Shown here: positions 48,302 to 55,490 of the stretch, piece by piece
Numbering within the stretch: position 1 is the stretch's first letter
How the letters are laid out: every line of letters begins with the position of its first letter
Assembly: GCF_017854565.1 (NCBI RefSeq)
Contig: NZ_JAFMHJ010000004.1
Span: 1 to 64,000 of the forward strand
DNA length: 64,000 nt
Direction of reading: 5' to 3'
DNA from: Yoonia sp.
Lineage (GTDB): Bacteria; Pseudomonadota; Alphaproteobacteria; Rhodobacterales; Rhodobacteraceae
The notes under the pieces: model-generated
What the model was told of the DNA's origin: nothing
The model's input: only the letters and a program-made list of their open reading frames with translations
Databases searched by the model: none
Translations under genes and position numbers: made by a program

Positions 48302-48898
48302 ATGTTTACAGGGATTGTCACGGATATCGGCCACGTGCTGGCGCTTGAGCAGCGCGGCGATCTGCGGGCGCGGATCGGCACGGGCTATGATGTGGGTGGC
48401 ATTGATATCGGTGCATCCATCGCTTGTGAGGGTGTGTGTTTGACCGTAATCGCGCTGGGGCGTGAGCCGCAGAACTGGTTCGATGTCGAAATTTCAGCCG
48501 AGACGGTAGCGGCCAGCAATGTGAGCGGCTGGCGCGTCGGCACACCGCTGAACCTTGAGCGGGCGCTGAAGGTCGGTGATGAGCTGGGCGGTCATATCGT
48601 TTCGGGCCATGTGGATGGCGTTGCCGAGGTCGTGGCGGTGCATGATGAGGGCGACAGCACGCGCGTGACGTTTCGCGCGCCTGACGATCTTGCCCGTTTT
48701 ATTGCGCCAAAAGGATCTGTTGCGCTGAACGGGACGTCGCTGACTGTGAATGCGGTCGATGGGCGCGAATTTGGCGTCAATTTCATCCCCCATACGAAGG
48801 CCGCGACGACCTGGGGCGCGGTGGCCGTGAGCGACCGTGTCAATCTTGAGATCGACACGATGGCGCGGTACGTGGCACGCCTGCGTGATTATGGATGA
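48302..48898 (+). CDS. ribE: Riboflavin synthase alpha subunit
   Basis: A 198-residue enzyme that forms riboflavin from two 6,7-dimethyl-8-ribityllumazine. ATG 48302 (MFTGIVTDIGHVL) is preferred as it matches the family start, with AAAGGG upstream. The two lumazine-binding repeats are at 1-95 (with VCLTVI) and 96-190 (GGHIVSGHVDGVAEV, then SLTVN), each with the expected Ser/Thr/Val pattern. It is the first gene of ribE-ribBA-ribH-nusB. I see no FMN riboswitch before it. Confidence 0.94.
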   Translation: MFTGIVTDIGHVLALEQRGDLRARIGTGYDVGGIDIGASIACEGVCLTVIALGREPQNWFDVEISAETVAASNVSGWRVGTPLNLERALKVGDELGGHIVSGHVDGVAEVVAVHDEGDSTRVTFRAPDDLARFIAPKGSVALNGTSLTVNAVDGREFGVNFIPHTKAATTWGAVAVSDRVNLEIDTMARYVARLRDYG

Positions 48899-48903
48899 CG
48901 CAG

Positions 48904-48930
48904 GGTGGGTCAAGACCCACCGCCCTTTTC
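48904..48930 (+). terminator. GGTGGGT hairpin between ribE and ribBA
   Basis: GGTGGGT CAAG ACCCACC is a 7-bp stem followed by GCCCTTTTC. It resembles the hairpin at 6462. It may partly terminate or process the rib message, since ribBA continues in the same direction. Confidence 0.5.
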
Positions 48931-48981
48931 AAATCCAGGGCGCTGGGCTATCTGCCTTGCAACAAGCTATCGGGGACGTTC

Positions 48982-50112
48982 ATGACGCAGAATTTCGAAA
49001 CGCCCGGTCCGGTCGAACGCGACTGGTCCGACGCCATCAGCAAGATCGAAGATATCATCGAAGATGCGCGCAATGGCCGGATGTTCATCCTCGTCGATCA
49101 TGAGGATCGCGAGAACGAAGGTGATCTTGTCATTCCTGCACAAATGGCGACGCCCGATGCGATCAATTTCATGGCCAAGCACGGGCGTGGCCTGATTTGC
49201 CTGACGCTGCCCAGCGAACGGATTGACGCGCTGGGTCTGCCGTTGATGGCTTCGCACAACTCATCGCGGCACGAAACGGCCTTTACCGTTAGCATCGAGG
49301 CCCGCGAAGGGGTCAGTACCGGCATCTCTGCGCATGACCGCGCCCGCACCGTGGCCGTCGCGATTGATGCCAGCAAAGGGGCCAGCGATATCGCCACCCC
49401 CGGCCACGTCTTTCCGCTGCGCGCGCGCGATGGCGGCGTGTTGGTGCGGGCAGGCCACACCGAGGCCGCCGTCGATATCAGCCGGCTTGCGGGGCTTAAC
49501 CCGTCCGGTGTGATCTGCGAAATCATGAAGGAAGACGGCGAAATGGCGCGTCTGCCTGATTTAATCGCCTTTGCCCAGATGCATGGCCTGAAGATCGGCA
49601 CGATCAGTGACCTGATTGCGTATCGTCGCCGCCACGACAACCTGGTGCGGGTGCGTGACACCCGCATGATCGTTTCGGAATTCGGCGGCACCTGGGAGCT
49701 GCGTATCTATACCGACGAAACCCAGGGTGCGGAACACATCGCGCTGATCAAAGGCGACATTACAACGCCGGAACCCGTACTGGTCCGCATGCATGCGATG
49801 GATCCGCTGCTTGATGTGGTGGGCGCTGGTGCGGCCGGACGGCGTAATGAATTTGGCGATGCGATGGCGATGATCGCTGCCGAGGGGCGCGGCGCGCTTG
49901 TGCTGTTGCGTGATGTGCATATGAAGCTGGATACAACCGAAGACGTATCGCCGCAGACCCTGCGCCAATACGGTCTTGGCGCGCAAATTCTGAGCTCTTT
50001 GGGCCTGCATGCCATCGTGCTCTTGACCAATTCGCCCAAACCCAAGGTCGTGGGTCTTGATGCATATGGTCTTGAGATTGTCGGGACGCGCAAAATTTCG
50101 GAGATTGGATAA
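48982..50112 (+). CDS. ribB: 3,4-dihydroxy-2-butanone-4-phosphate synthase with degenerate GTP cyclohydrolase II domain
   Basis: A 376-residue protein. The N-terminal ~210 residues are a complete DHBP synthase, with ILVDHEDRENEGDL (acidic metal site), HETAFTVSIEAREGVSTGISAHDRA and GHTEAAVDISRLAG. The C-terminal part (~215-376) has the RibA fold but lacks the zinc cysteines: VRMHAMDPLLDVV and RRNEFG replace the usual Cys positions. GTP cyclohydrolase II activity is therefore not expected. ATG 48982 has GGGGA upstream, and an earlier in-frame ATG (48895) is rejected. The stop overlaps the ribH start. Confidence 0.9.
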   Translation: MTQNFETPGPVERDWSDAISKIEDIIEDARNGRMFILVDHEDRENEGDLVIPAQMATPDAINFMAKHGRGLICLTLPSERIDALGLPLMASHNSSRHETAFTVSIEAREGVSTGISAHDRARTVAVAIDASKGASDIATPGHVFPLRARDGGVLVRAGHTEAAVDISRLAGLNPSGVICEIMKEDGEMARLPDLIAFAQMHGLKIGTISDLIAYRRRHDNLVRVRDTRMIVSEFGGTWELRIYTDETQGAEHIALIKGDITTPEPVLVRMHAMDPLLDVVGAGAAGRRNEFGDAMAMIAAEGRGALVLLRDVHMKLDTTEDVSPQTLRQYGLGAQILSSLGLHAIVLLTNSPKPKVVGLDAYGLEIVGTRKISEIG

Positions 50113-50651
50113 TGGCCGGACCGTCGCATCACATCATGGCGCTGCCAACATTCGACAAGCCGGTGAAAATTCTGATCGTCGCCTCGCCGTATTACAAGGA
50201 TGTGTCGGACGATCAGATTGCGGGTGCCAAAGCCGAGATCGAAAAGGTCGGTGCCACGTGGGATTTGGTCGCAGTTCCCGGCGCGCTGGAAATCCCGACT
50301 GCGATTGGCATCGCGGAACGGATGAGTGATTTTGACGGCTATGTCGCCCTTGGCTGTGTTATTCGTGGTGAGACGACACATTATGACACGGTGTGCAATG
50401 ACAGCTCGCGGGCGCTGCAACTTTTGGGATTGCAGGGGCTTTGTATCGGGAATGGCATCTTGACGGTCGAGAATTACGATCAGGCCGTCGTCCGTGCCGA
50501 TCCGGCAAAAATGAACAAAGGTGGCGGTGCGGCTGCTGCGGCCTTGCACCTGATTGCGCTGGCCCGTAAGTGGGGCAACGCCGACAAGGGTGTCGGCTTC
50601 ACACGGGAAATAAGGCTGGCTGGTGACACGGACAGCAAGACAAAAGCATGA
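50112..50651 (+). CDS. ribH: 6,7-dimethyl-8-ribityllumazine synthase
   Basis: A 179-residue enzyme of riboflavin synthesis. The motifs are VPGALEIPTAIGIAE and the substrate region GCVIRGETTHYDTV, with His of TTHYD as the proton donor. GNGILTVENYDQA is also family-typical. The start ATG at 50112 overlaps the ribB stop by one base, and the 3' end overlaps nusB by 4 bases. The N-terminus is longer than E. coli's by about 15 residues. Confidence 0.95.
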   Translation: MAGPSHHIMALPTFDKPVKILIVASPYYKDVSDDQIAGAKAEIEKVGATWDLVAVPGALEIPTAIGIAERMSDFDGYVALGCVIRGETTHYDTVCNDSSRALQLLGLQGLCIGNGILTVENYDQAVVRADPAKMNKGGGAAAAALHLIALARKWGNADKGVGFTREIRLAGDTDSKTKA

Positions 50652-51115
50652 CAATTTCAAACAACCAACGCCGTAAAATGAAATCCGCAGCCCGGCTCTA
50701 TGCCGTGCAGGCGCTGTTCCAGATGGAAGCCACCGGGCAGACCGTTGATGCCGTCATAGGCGAGTTTGAAGATCATCGCTTTGGCGCGACCTACGATGAT
50801 ATGGAAATGGCCGAAGGCGACAGCGAGACGTTTCGTCTGTTGATGGAAAAAGCCGTGGATAATCAGGCCAGTATTGACCAGATGACCGACCGCGCGCTGG
50901 TTGCCAAATGGCCAATCGCACGGATCGACCCGACATGGCGCGCCTTGTTTCGGGCGGCCGGGGCCGAATTGGTCGAAAAGCAGACCCCACCGAAAGTGGT
51001 GATAAGCGAATTCGTCAGTGTCGCCGAAGCGTTTTCGAGCGATGGTAAAGAGCCCAAGTTCGTGAATGCCGTGTTGGATCACATGGCGCGTGAAGCCCAG
51101 CCAGAGAAATTCTGA
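50648..51115 (+). CDS. nusB: Transcription antitermination factor NusB
   Basis: A 155-residue helical RNA-binding factor for ribosomal RNA antitermination. The N-terminal arginine-rich patch RRKMKSAARLYAVQALFQME is typical, and the C-terminal part has RAAGAELVEKQTPPKVVISEFVSVAEAF (shown in parts: PPKVVISEFV, AEAFSSDGKEPKFVNAVLD). It overlaps ribH by 4 bases. The ribH-nusB link is nearly universal. Confidence 0.95.
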   Translation: MTISNNQRRKMKSAARLYAVQALFQMEATGQTVDAVIGEFEDHRFGATYDDMEMAEGDSETFRLLMEKAVDNQASIDQMTDRALVAKWPIARIDPTWRALFRAAGAELVEKQTPPKVVISEFVSVAEAFSSDGKEPKFVNAVLDHMAREAQPEKF

Positions 51116-51184
51116 CCGCCCATTGGACACCGCCCATTGAACTCGGCCATCCGACGACACACGTCAGATGAAAGGAGTTTTGCA

Positions 51185-51739
51185 ATGACGGACAAACGAA
51201 TGCGCCCCGATGTGATGGACGCTGTGCGGCAGTTTCATGAATATTTCCGCAATGTCGGCATCGTCTTGATCGTCCTTGGCGTGCTGGCCATCGTGTTCCC
51301 GCTGTTCTTCAGCATCGCGGCCAAGACGTTGCTGGGCTGGGTCTTCCTGCTGACCGGTGCGGCGCTTTTGTATCATGCCTTTCAGGCAAGGGGCTGGCGC
51401 TCTGCGATGTTGAGCGGTGTGATTGCCGTTCTACATCTTGCGCTGGGGGTCTATCTGGCGTTTTTCGCGCTGACTGGCCTGGTCGGCCTGACATTTTTGG
51501 TCGGCGTTGTGTTCTTGCTACAGGGCGGATTGGAAAGTGTCATTGCGCTGCAACATCGCCCCGGTCGGGGGTGGGGTTGGCTGGCGCTGAACGGGGCCGT
51601 GACGCTTTTGTTGGGTATCTTGCTGATTGCCGGGCTGCCGGGCACGGCGCTTTGGGCGATTGGGGTGATTTTAGGGATCAATTTCCTGATGTCGGGTATT
51701 GGATTTGTCGCACTTGCAAGCGCGGCATCCGGCCAATAG
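51185..51739 (+). CDS. HdeD-like membrane protein (DUF308)
   Basis: A 184-residue integral membrane protein with about six helices (for example VGIVLIVLGVLAIVFPLF, LLGWVFLLTGAALLYHAF, GLTFLVGVVFLLQGG, VTLLLGILLIAGLPG). This six-helix, Gly-rich pattern is that of DUF308/HdeD proteins, linked to acid resistance in enteric bacteria. ATG 51185 follows AAAGGAG. It stands about 70 bases after nusB. Its role here is unknown. Confidence 0.85.
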   Translation: MTDKRMRPDVMDAVRQFHEYFRNVGIVLIVLGVLAIVFPLFFSIAAKTLLGWVFLLTGAALLYHAFQARGWRSAMLSGVIAVLHLALGVYLAFFALTGLVGLTFLVGVVFLLQGGLESVIALQHRPGRGWGWLALNGAVTLLLGILLIAGLPGTALWAIGVILGINFLMSGIGFVALASAASGQ

Positions 51740-51969
51740 CGCGGCGTCTGGGGGGAGTGGCGGGAACCGCGGCAGCCGTAAAGGCAACTAATCCCGAGGA
51801 CCTGTATGTACAGGTGGGCGCCAGGTAATCAGACCAAGATCTGAACAGAGCCAGCCCCCTCGGATTTGCTTAAGGCCACTGGATTTGTACCCATACTTAC
51901 GAGGAGCGCAGAAACCCGCCACAACAATAGGTAGGTAGCAATGGCGCAGAGAGCAAGTGGTGCTGTAGC
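51740..51969. other. Intergenic region with a possible decayed gene end
   Basis: The forward frame ending in TAA at 51826-51828 reads GTAAAVKATNPEDLYVQVGAR, which has a protein-like composition but no intact start, as it would overlap the HdeD gene in another frame. It may be the tail of a lost gene. Otherwise nothing is recognised. Confidence 0.3.
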
Positions 51970-52116
51970 TTATTCTTCGATATCGGCTCGGATCAGCCAG
52001 CCATTGGGACCGACCATCTTGATCGGTGCATATGCCAAGAGCGCGCGTTCTGCCATGCCAACCGTGACAAGCGCCATGCAGACCTCGAAAAAAGTGATAT
52101 CAGTGAAAATCGACAT
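51970..52116 (-). CDS. Small hydrophobic protein (48 residues)
   Basis: A short frame with AAGGAG 9 bases before the ATG at 52116, the main support. The sequence starts MSIFTDITFFEVCMALVTVG and is mildly hydrophobic, then turns polar (WLIRADIEE). It is not part of a longer real gene: the upstream extension to 52356 lacks a ribosome site. It may be a small membrane-associated peptide. Function unknown. Confidence 0.45.
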   Translation of the reverse strand: MSIFTDITFFEVCMALVTVGMAERALLAYAPIKMVGPNGWLIRADIEE

Positions 52117-52372
52117 TGGGTGGCTCCTTGCGTTCTTCTCACCTTTGCTTCTGTCAGCTAATCCCGACCAAATCGTGACCGTCAGATGAATTTTCCCCAG
52201 CCTCTGCACGTAAGGCGCCCCAATCGCGTCACATTCCTGATCCATTTCGATGAACGGGATTTCGGCGGATTTCCGCTTGGGCGCTGATAGGAAACGGAAA
52301 TTCATGCTTTGATAAGATGAACGACCGGATATTTGCGGCGCGCAACACGGCACCAAGCTGCGCTTGACCGAT

Positions 52373-52387
52373 GTTTACGGTTTGTTC
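52373..52387 (+). promoter_or_regulatory. LexA-box-like site before mmcB
   Basis: GTTT ACGGTTT GTTC, 12 bases before the mmcB start, differs by one base from the alphaproteobacterial LexA consensus GTTC-N7-GTTC. Caulobacter mmcB belongs to the SOS regulon, which makes the site meaningful. Binding is not shown. Confidence 0.5.
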
Positions 52388-52398
52388 ATATTCACGGC

Positions 52399-52857
52399 AT
52401 GTCTGATGATGATTTTCCGTTTGCCATGCTGCCCGGCCAATTGCTTGCCCGTGGGGTCAGCCGACATCTGCGCGGCCATGATTTTGTGAGCGTCGAAGAG
52501 CTGGTGCCGGCATCGGGGTTACGGGTTGATGTTATGGCGCTGGGCCCCAAGGGCGAGGTGTGGATCGTCGAATGCAAATCAAGCCGGGCTGATTTTCAAT
52601 CGGACCATAAATGGCAGGGCTATCTGGCGTGGTGTGACCGGTTTTTCTGGGCCGTGGACACCAATTTCCCGACCGAACTGCTGCCCGACGACACCGGGCT
52701 GATCATCGCCGATGAGTATGACGCAGAGATTGTGCGCTTTGGGCCGCTGACCAAACTGGCACCGGCCCGCCGTAAGGTCATGGTGCAAAAATTCGCGCGC
52801 CATGCCGCCGTGCGGGCACAGGCGGCGCGCGACCCCGGGTTTACCGGCGTTTTTTGA
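52399..52857 (+). CDS. mmcB: MmcB-family DNA repair protein
   Basis: A 152-residue protein of the MmcB family, named for mitomycin C sensitivity in Caulobacter. The nuclease-like PD-(D/E)xK pattern is visible as Asp44 (RVDVMAL) and Glu58-Cys-Lys60 (VECKSS), followed by RADFQSDHKWQGYL. ATG 52399 gives the family start; the earlier in-frame ATG at 52333 would include the LexA-like site. It overlaps the 3' end of the opposite-strand gene by 17 bases. Confidence 0.88.
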   Translation: MSDDDFPFAMLPGQLLARGVSRHLRGHDFVSVEELVPASGLRVDVMALGPKGEVWIVECKSSRADFQSDHKWQGYLAWCDRFFWAVDTNFPTELLPDDTGLIIADEYDAEIVRFGPLTKLAPARRKVMVQKFARHAAVRAQAARDPGFTGVF

Positions 52858-53035
52858 CCGAGCGGGCGGCAATTATGGCGGCCCGGATTTCTTCGGCGAT
52901 CTCTTCCGCTTCTTCGGGCTCAAAATCCATCGGGATCTCAACGCCGTTGGCTTCGATGAAAATCCGCACCATGCCAAGGTCGGTCGGACCGATCTGCATG
53001 TTGGCTTCGATGTCGCGTTCGTTGTTGATACCCAT
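52841..53035 (-). CDS. Small acidic protein (DUF6324-like)
   Basis: A 64-residue protein. ATG 53035 follows AAGGGGAT. The sequence is strand-forming at first (GMVRIFIEANGVEIPMDF), then strongly acidic and helical (EPEEAEEIAEEIRAAIIAA), then ends in a basic tail (RSVKKRR). This fits a small family conserved in Rhodobacterales. No function is known. It converges on mmcB with overlapping 3' ends. Confidence 0.7.
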   Translation of the reverse strand: MGINNERDIEANMQIGPTDLGMVRIFIEANGVEIPMDFEPEEAEEIAEEIRAAIIAARSVKKRR

Positions 53036-53162
53036 GGTGATCCCCTTGATCTGTTCTGGTTTTCCTAGCCCGATCGCCCAAGGCTTGGCAATAGTTTCAC
53101 CGCAATCAAACCGCTGAACAGGTCTTGCAATCATAAGCGCAGGGCGCTAAATCACCCTCGAT

Positions 53163-53239
53163 GCCGCCTTAGCTCAGTTGGTTAGAGCACTGGTTTGTGG
53201 AACCAGGGGTCCCCCGTTCAAGCCGGGGAGGCGGTACCA
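53163..53239 (+). tRNA. tRNA-His (GTG)
   Basis: A 77-base tRNA with encoded CCA. The acceptor stem is GCCGCCT/AGGCGGT with a G1-T72 pair, A73, and the base before G1 is T, so there is no encoded G at -1. The anticodon loop is TTGTGGA between CTGGT and ACCAG, with anticodon GTG. The T arm has CGTTCAAGCCG. Confidence 0.95.
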
Positions 53240-53266
53240 TCCCTCCCATGCCGCACGGAGACGAAC

Positions 53267-54298
53267 ATGGGTGAAGCCCTTATAGAATTTGACATCGGAC
53301 CAAACCCGCCGCCCCGTCTGGACAAGGCGCTGGGGCGTGATGTGCCTGATGATGCCGCACTTAGCCGGTCGCGGTTGGCCAGATTGATCACGCAGGGCGC
53401 TGTCGCTGTGGACGGTATCGTGATCACCGACCCGCGTTTCCGGGTTGTCGAAGGTGCGGCGGTGGCCGTGACTGTCGCTGTGGCCGAGGAAAGCCATATT
53501 GGCGCAGAAGACATTCCGCTTGATGTTGTGTTTGAAGATGATGATCTGATTGTTATCAACAAACCTGCGGGCATGGTTGTGCATCCCGCACCCGGTACGC
53601 CCGGCGGCACGCTGGTGAATGCGTTGATCCACCACTGCGGCGAAACGCTGTCCGGTGTCGGCGGGATGAAGCGGCCCGGCATTGTGCACCGGATCGACAA
53701 GGAAACCACCGGCCTGCTGGTTGCGGCGAAAACGGACCGCGCGCATCATCACCTTGCCGATCAATTCGCCGCCCACACGGTCGAGCGACGCTATCTTGCG
53801 ATATGCTATGGCGTGCCTGACGCCAACGACCCGCGTCTGCGCGGCATCAAAGGGACGTCGTTCGAGCCGGGCAATATCTTGAAGGTGCAGACCATGTTGG
53901 GGCGCCACAAGACCGACCGGCAACGGCAGGCGGTGTCGTTTAATGCCGGGCGCCATGCGATCACGCGGTCCCGGATTGTCGAACCTTTGGGCAATCCGTC
54001 CTGTGCTGCGTTGATTGAATGTTGGCTTGAAACGGGCCGCACCCATCAGATCAGGGTGCATATGGCCCATTGCGGACATTCGCTTGTTGGTGATCCTGTT
54101 TATGGCGGGCGGCGTAAATTGTCGCCCAAAGCTGTGACCGAGGCGGGCGCCGCAGCGGTTGCCGTATTCCCACGACAGGCGTTGCACGCGGCAACACTTG
54201 GTTTTGAGCATCCGGTCTCGGGCGAGTTTCTTGAGTTTGAGGCGGAATTGCCCGCTGATATGCGCGCATTACTGCGCGTTCTTGGCTGGCAGGGCTGA
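53267..54298 (+). CDS. rluD: Pseudouridine synthase, RluD family
   Basis: A 343-residue RNA-modifying enzyme. An S4 RNA-binding part (~18-75, PPPRLDKALGRDV, RSRLARLITQGAV) precedes the catalytic domain. The catalytic Asp144 lies in HRIDKETTGLL, and the conserved GRTHQIRVHMAHCGH is near 265. ATG 53267 is chosen because GGAG lies 6 bases upstream and earlier starts would run into tRNA-His. By homology it modifies 23S rRNA. The next gene is rpoH. Confidence 0.93.
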   Translation: MGEALIEFDIGPNPPPRLDKALGRDVPDDAALSRSRLARLITQGAVAVDGIVITDPRFRVVEGAAVAVTVAVAEESHIGAEDIPLDVVFEDDDLIVINKPAGMVVHPAPGTPGGTLVNALIHHCGETLSGVGGMKRPGIVHRIDKETTGLLVAAKTDRAHHHLADQFAAHTVERRYLAICYGVPDANDPRLRGIKGTSFEPGNILKVQTMLGRHKTDRQRQAVSFNAGRHAITRSRIVEPLGNPSCAALIECWLETGRTHQIRVHMAHCGHSLVGDPVYGGRRKLSPKAVTEAGAAAVAVFPRQALHAATLGFEHPVSGEFLEFEAELPADMRALLRVLGWQG

Positions 54299-54394
54299 AA
54301 TATTTGATCCCATGTGCGTGAATGCACGCAGATGGGCCTCGCCAAGCTGAACTGATCGGTTCATAAATCAGGAACGAAATGCGCTTGGCCGTTC

Positions 54395-54423
54395 TTGAAA
54401 CGCGGTGGGTGTGTTACTATCTT
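54395..54423 (+). promoter_or_regulatory. Candidate heat-shock-type promoter of rpoH
   Basis: CTTGAAA at 54395 and CTATCT at 54418-54423 resemble alphaproteobacterial RpoH promoters (CTTG-N17/18-CYTATNT). An 18-base spacer follows CTTG. It lies about 40 bases before the GTG start. Self-control of rpoH is plausible. Confidence 0.35.
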
Positions 54424-54459
54424 CATGTTAAGCCTTTAAACATTAGGAGGGCAACGACA

Positions 54460-55356
54460 GTGAGTAACTTTAAGAATCTCCCGGCGCCATCGCCGGAACA
54501 AGGTCTGAACCGCTACATGCAGGAAATTCGCAAATTTCCGATGCTGGAGCCGGAAGAGGAATATATGCTGGCCAAACGCTGGGTGGACCATGAGGACACC
54601 GAAGCGGCGCATAAAATGGTCACGTCGCATCTGCGGCTGGCCGCAAAAATCGCCATGGGCTATCGCGGCTATGGTTTGCCACAGGCCGAGGTGATCTCGG
54701 AGGCGAATGTTGGCCTGATGCAGGCGGTGAAGCGGTTTGACCCTGAAAAGGGCTTTCGTCTGGCGACCTATGCCATGTGGTGGATTCGTGCGTCGATTCA
54801 GGAATACATCCTGCGGTCGTGGTCGCTGGTGAAATTGGGCACGACGTCTGCGCAAAAGAAGCTGTTTTTCAATCTGCGCAAGGCGAAATCCCGTATCGGT
54901 GCGTTGGAAGACGGTGATCTGCGGCCTGAAAACGTCGCACGGATCGCAACCGATCTGGGCGTGACCGAGGCGGAAGTCGTTTCCATGAACCGGCGGTTGT
55001 CGGGTGGCGATGCATCGTTGAACGCGACCGTAGGATCGGACGGCGAAGGGACGACGCAGTGGCAGGATTGGCTTGAGGATGACAGCGCCAACACCGCGGC
55101 CGATTATGAAGCACATGACGAGCTGGATGCGCGGCGGGCGCTGCTGGCCGAGGCGATGCAAGTCCTTAATGATCGCGAAAAGGATATTCTGGTCCAGCGC
55201 CGTCTGGCTGATGAAACCATTACGCTGGAAGACCTGAGCGGCCAATATGATGTGAGCCGCGAACGTATCCGCCAGATCGAGGTGCGCGCCTTTGAAAAAC
55301 TGCAAGCGAGGATGCAGGAGCTGGCGCGCAAAAAAGGGATGCTTGCGGACGCGTAA
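54460..55356 (+). CDS. rpoH: RNA polymerase sigma-32 factor RpoH
   Basis: A 298-residue heat-shock sigma factor. GTG 54460 is chosen because AGGAGGG lies 9 bases upstream and the next residues (SNFKNLPAPSPEQGLNRYM) match the family start. Region 2 has YGLPQAEVISEANVGLMQAVKRFDP and FRLATYAMWWIRASIQEYILR; the RpoH box is near QKKLFFNLRKAKSR. Region 4 ends with [20 protein letters not shown]. This looks like the RpoHI type. It is followed by a strong terminator. Confidence 0.94.
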   Translation: MSNFKNLPAPSPEQGLNRYMQEIRKFPMLEPEEEYMLAKRWVDHEDTEAAHKMVTSHLRLAAKIAMGYRGYGLPQAEVISEANVGLMQAVKRFDPEKGFRLATYAMWWIRASIQEYILRSWSLVKLGTTSAQKKLFFNLRKAKSRIGALEDGDLRPENVARIATDLGVTEAEVVSMNRRLSGGDASLNATVGSDGEGTTQWQDWLEDDSANTAADYEAHDELDARRALLAEAMQVLNDREKDILVQRRLADETITLEDLSGQYDVSRERIRQIEVRAFEKLQARMQELARKKGMLADA

Positions 55357-55378
55357 TGCGTCCCGCGTGATTGTACTG

Positions 55379-55416
55379 AATATCCCCGTCGGAGCCTCCG
55401 GCGGGGATATTTTTTG
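55379..55416 (+). terminator. Strong terminator after rpoH
   Basis: A 10-bp stem (AATATCCCCG / CGGGGATATT) continues through a T-G pair to CGGA/TCCG, with the loop GCC and a T5 tail. Its right half coincides with the dispersed CCTCCGGCGGGG element. Confidence 0.9.
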
Positions 55417-55427
55417 CTCGGAAGAAG
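55394..55427. repeat. CCTCCGGCGGGG intergenic element, copy 2
   Basis: GCCTCCGGCGGGG-ATATTTTTT-GCTCGGAAGAAG matches 38121-38152 with few differences. Here it supplies the right arm of the rpoH terminator. Confidence 0.6.
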
Positions 55428-55490
55428 GGCAGAGTGGTTTCCCTTGGCCCGGCGTTTGCGCTAACATGCCGGTGTTTGAAGGAGCATCAC

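Noticed and set aside
53195-53266. N-terminal extension of rluD into tRNA-His
   Set aside because: The extension overlaps the tRNA and lacks a ribosome site; ATG 53267 fits.
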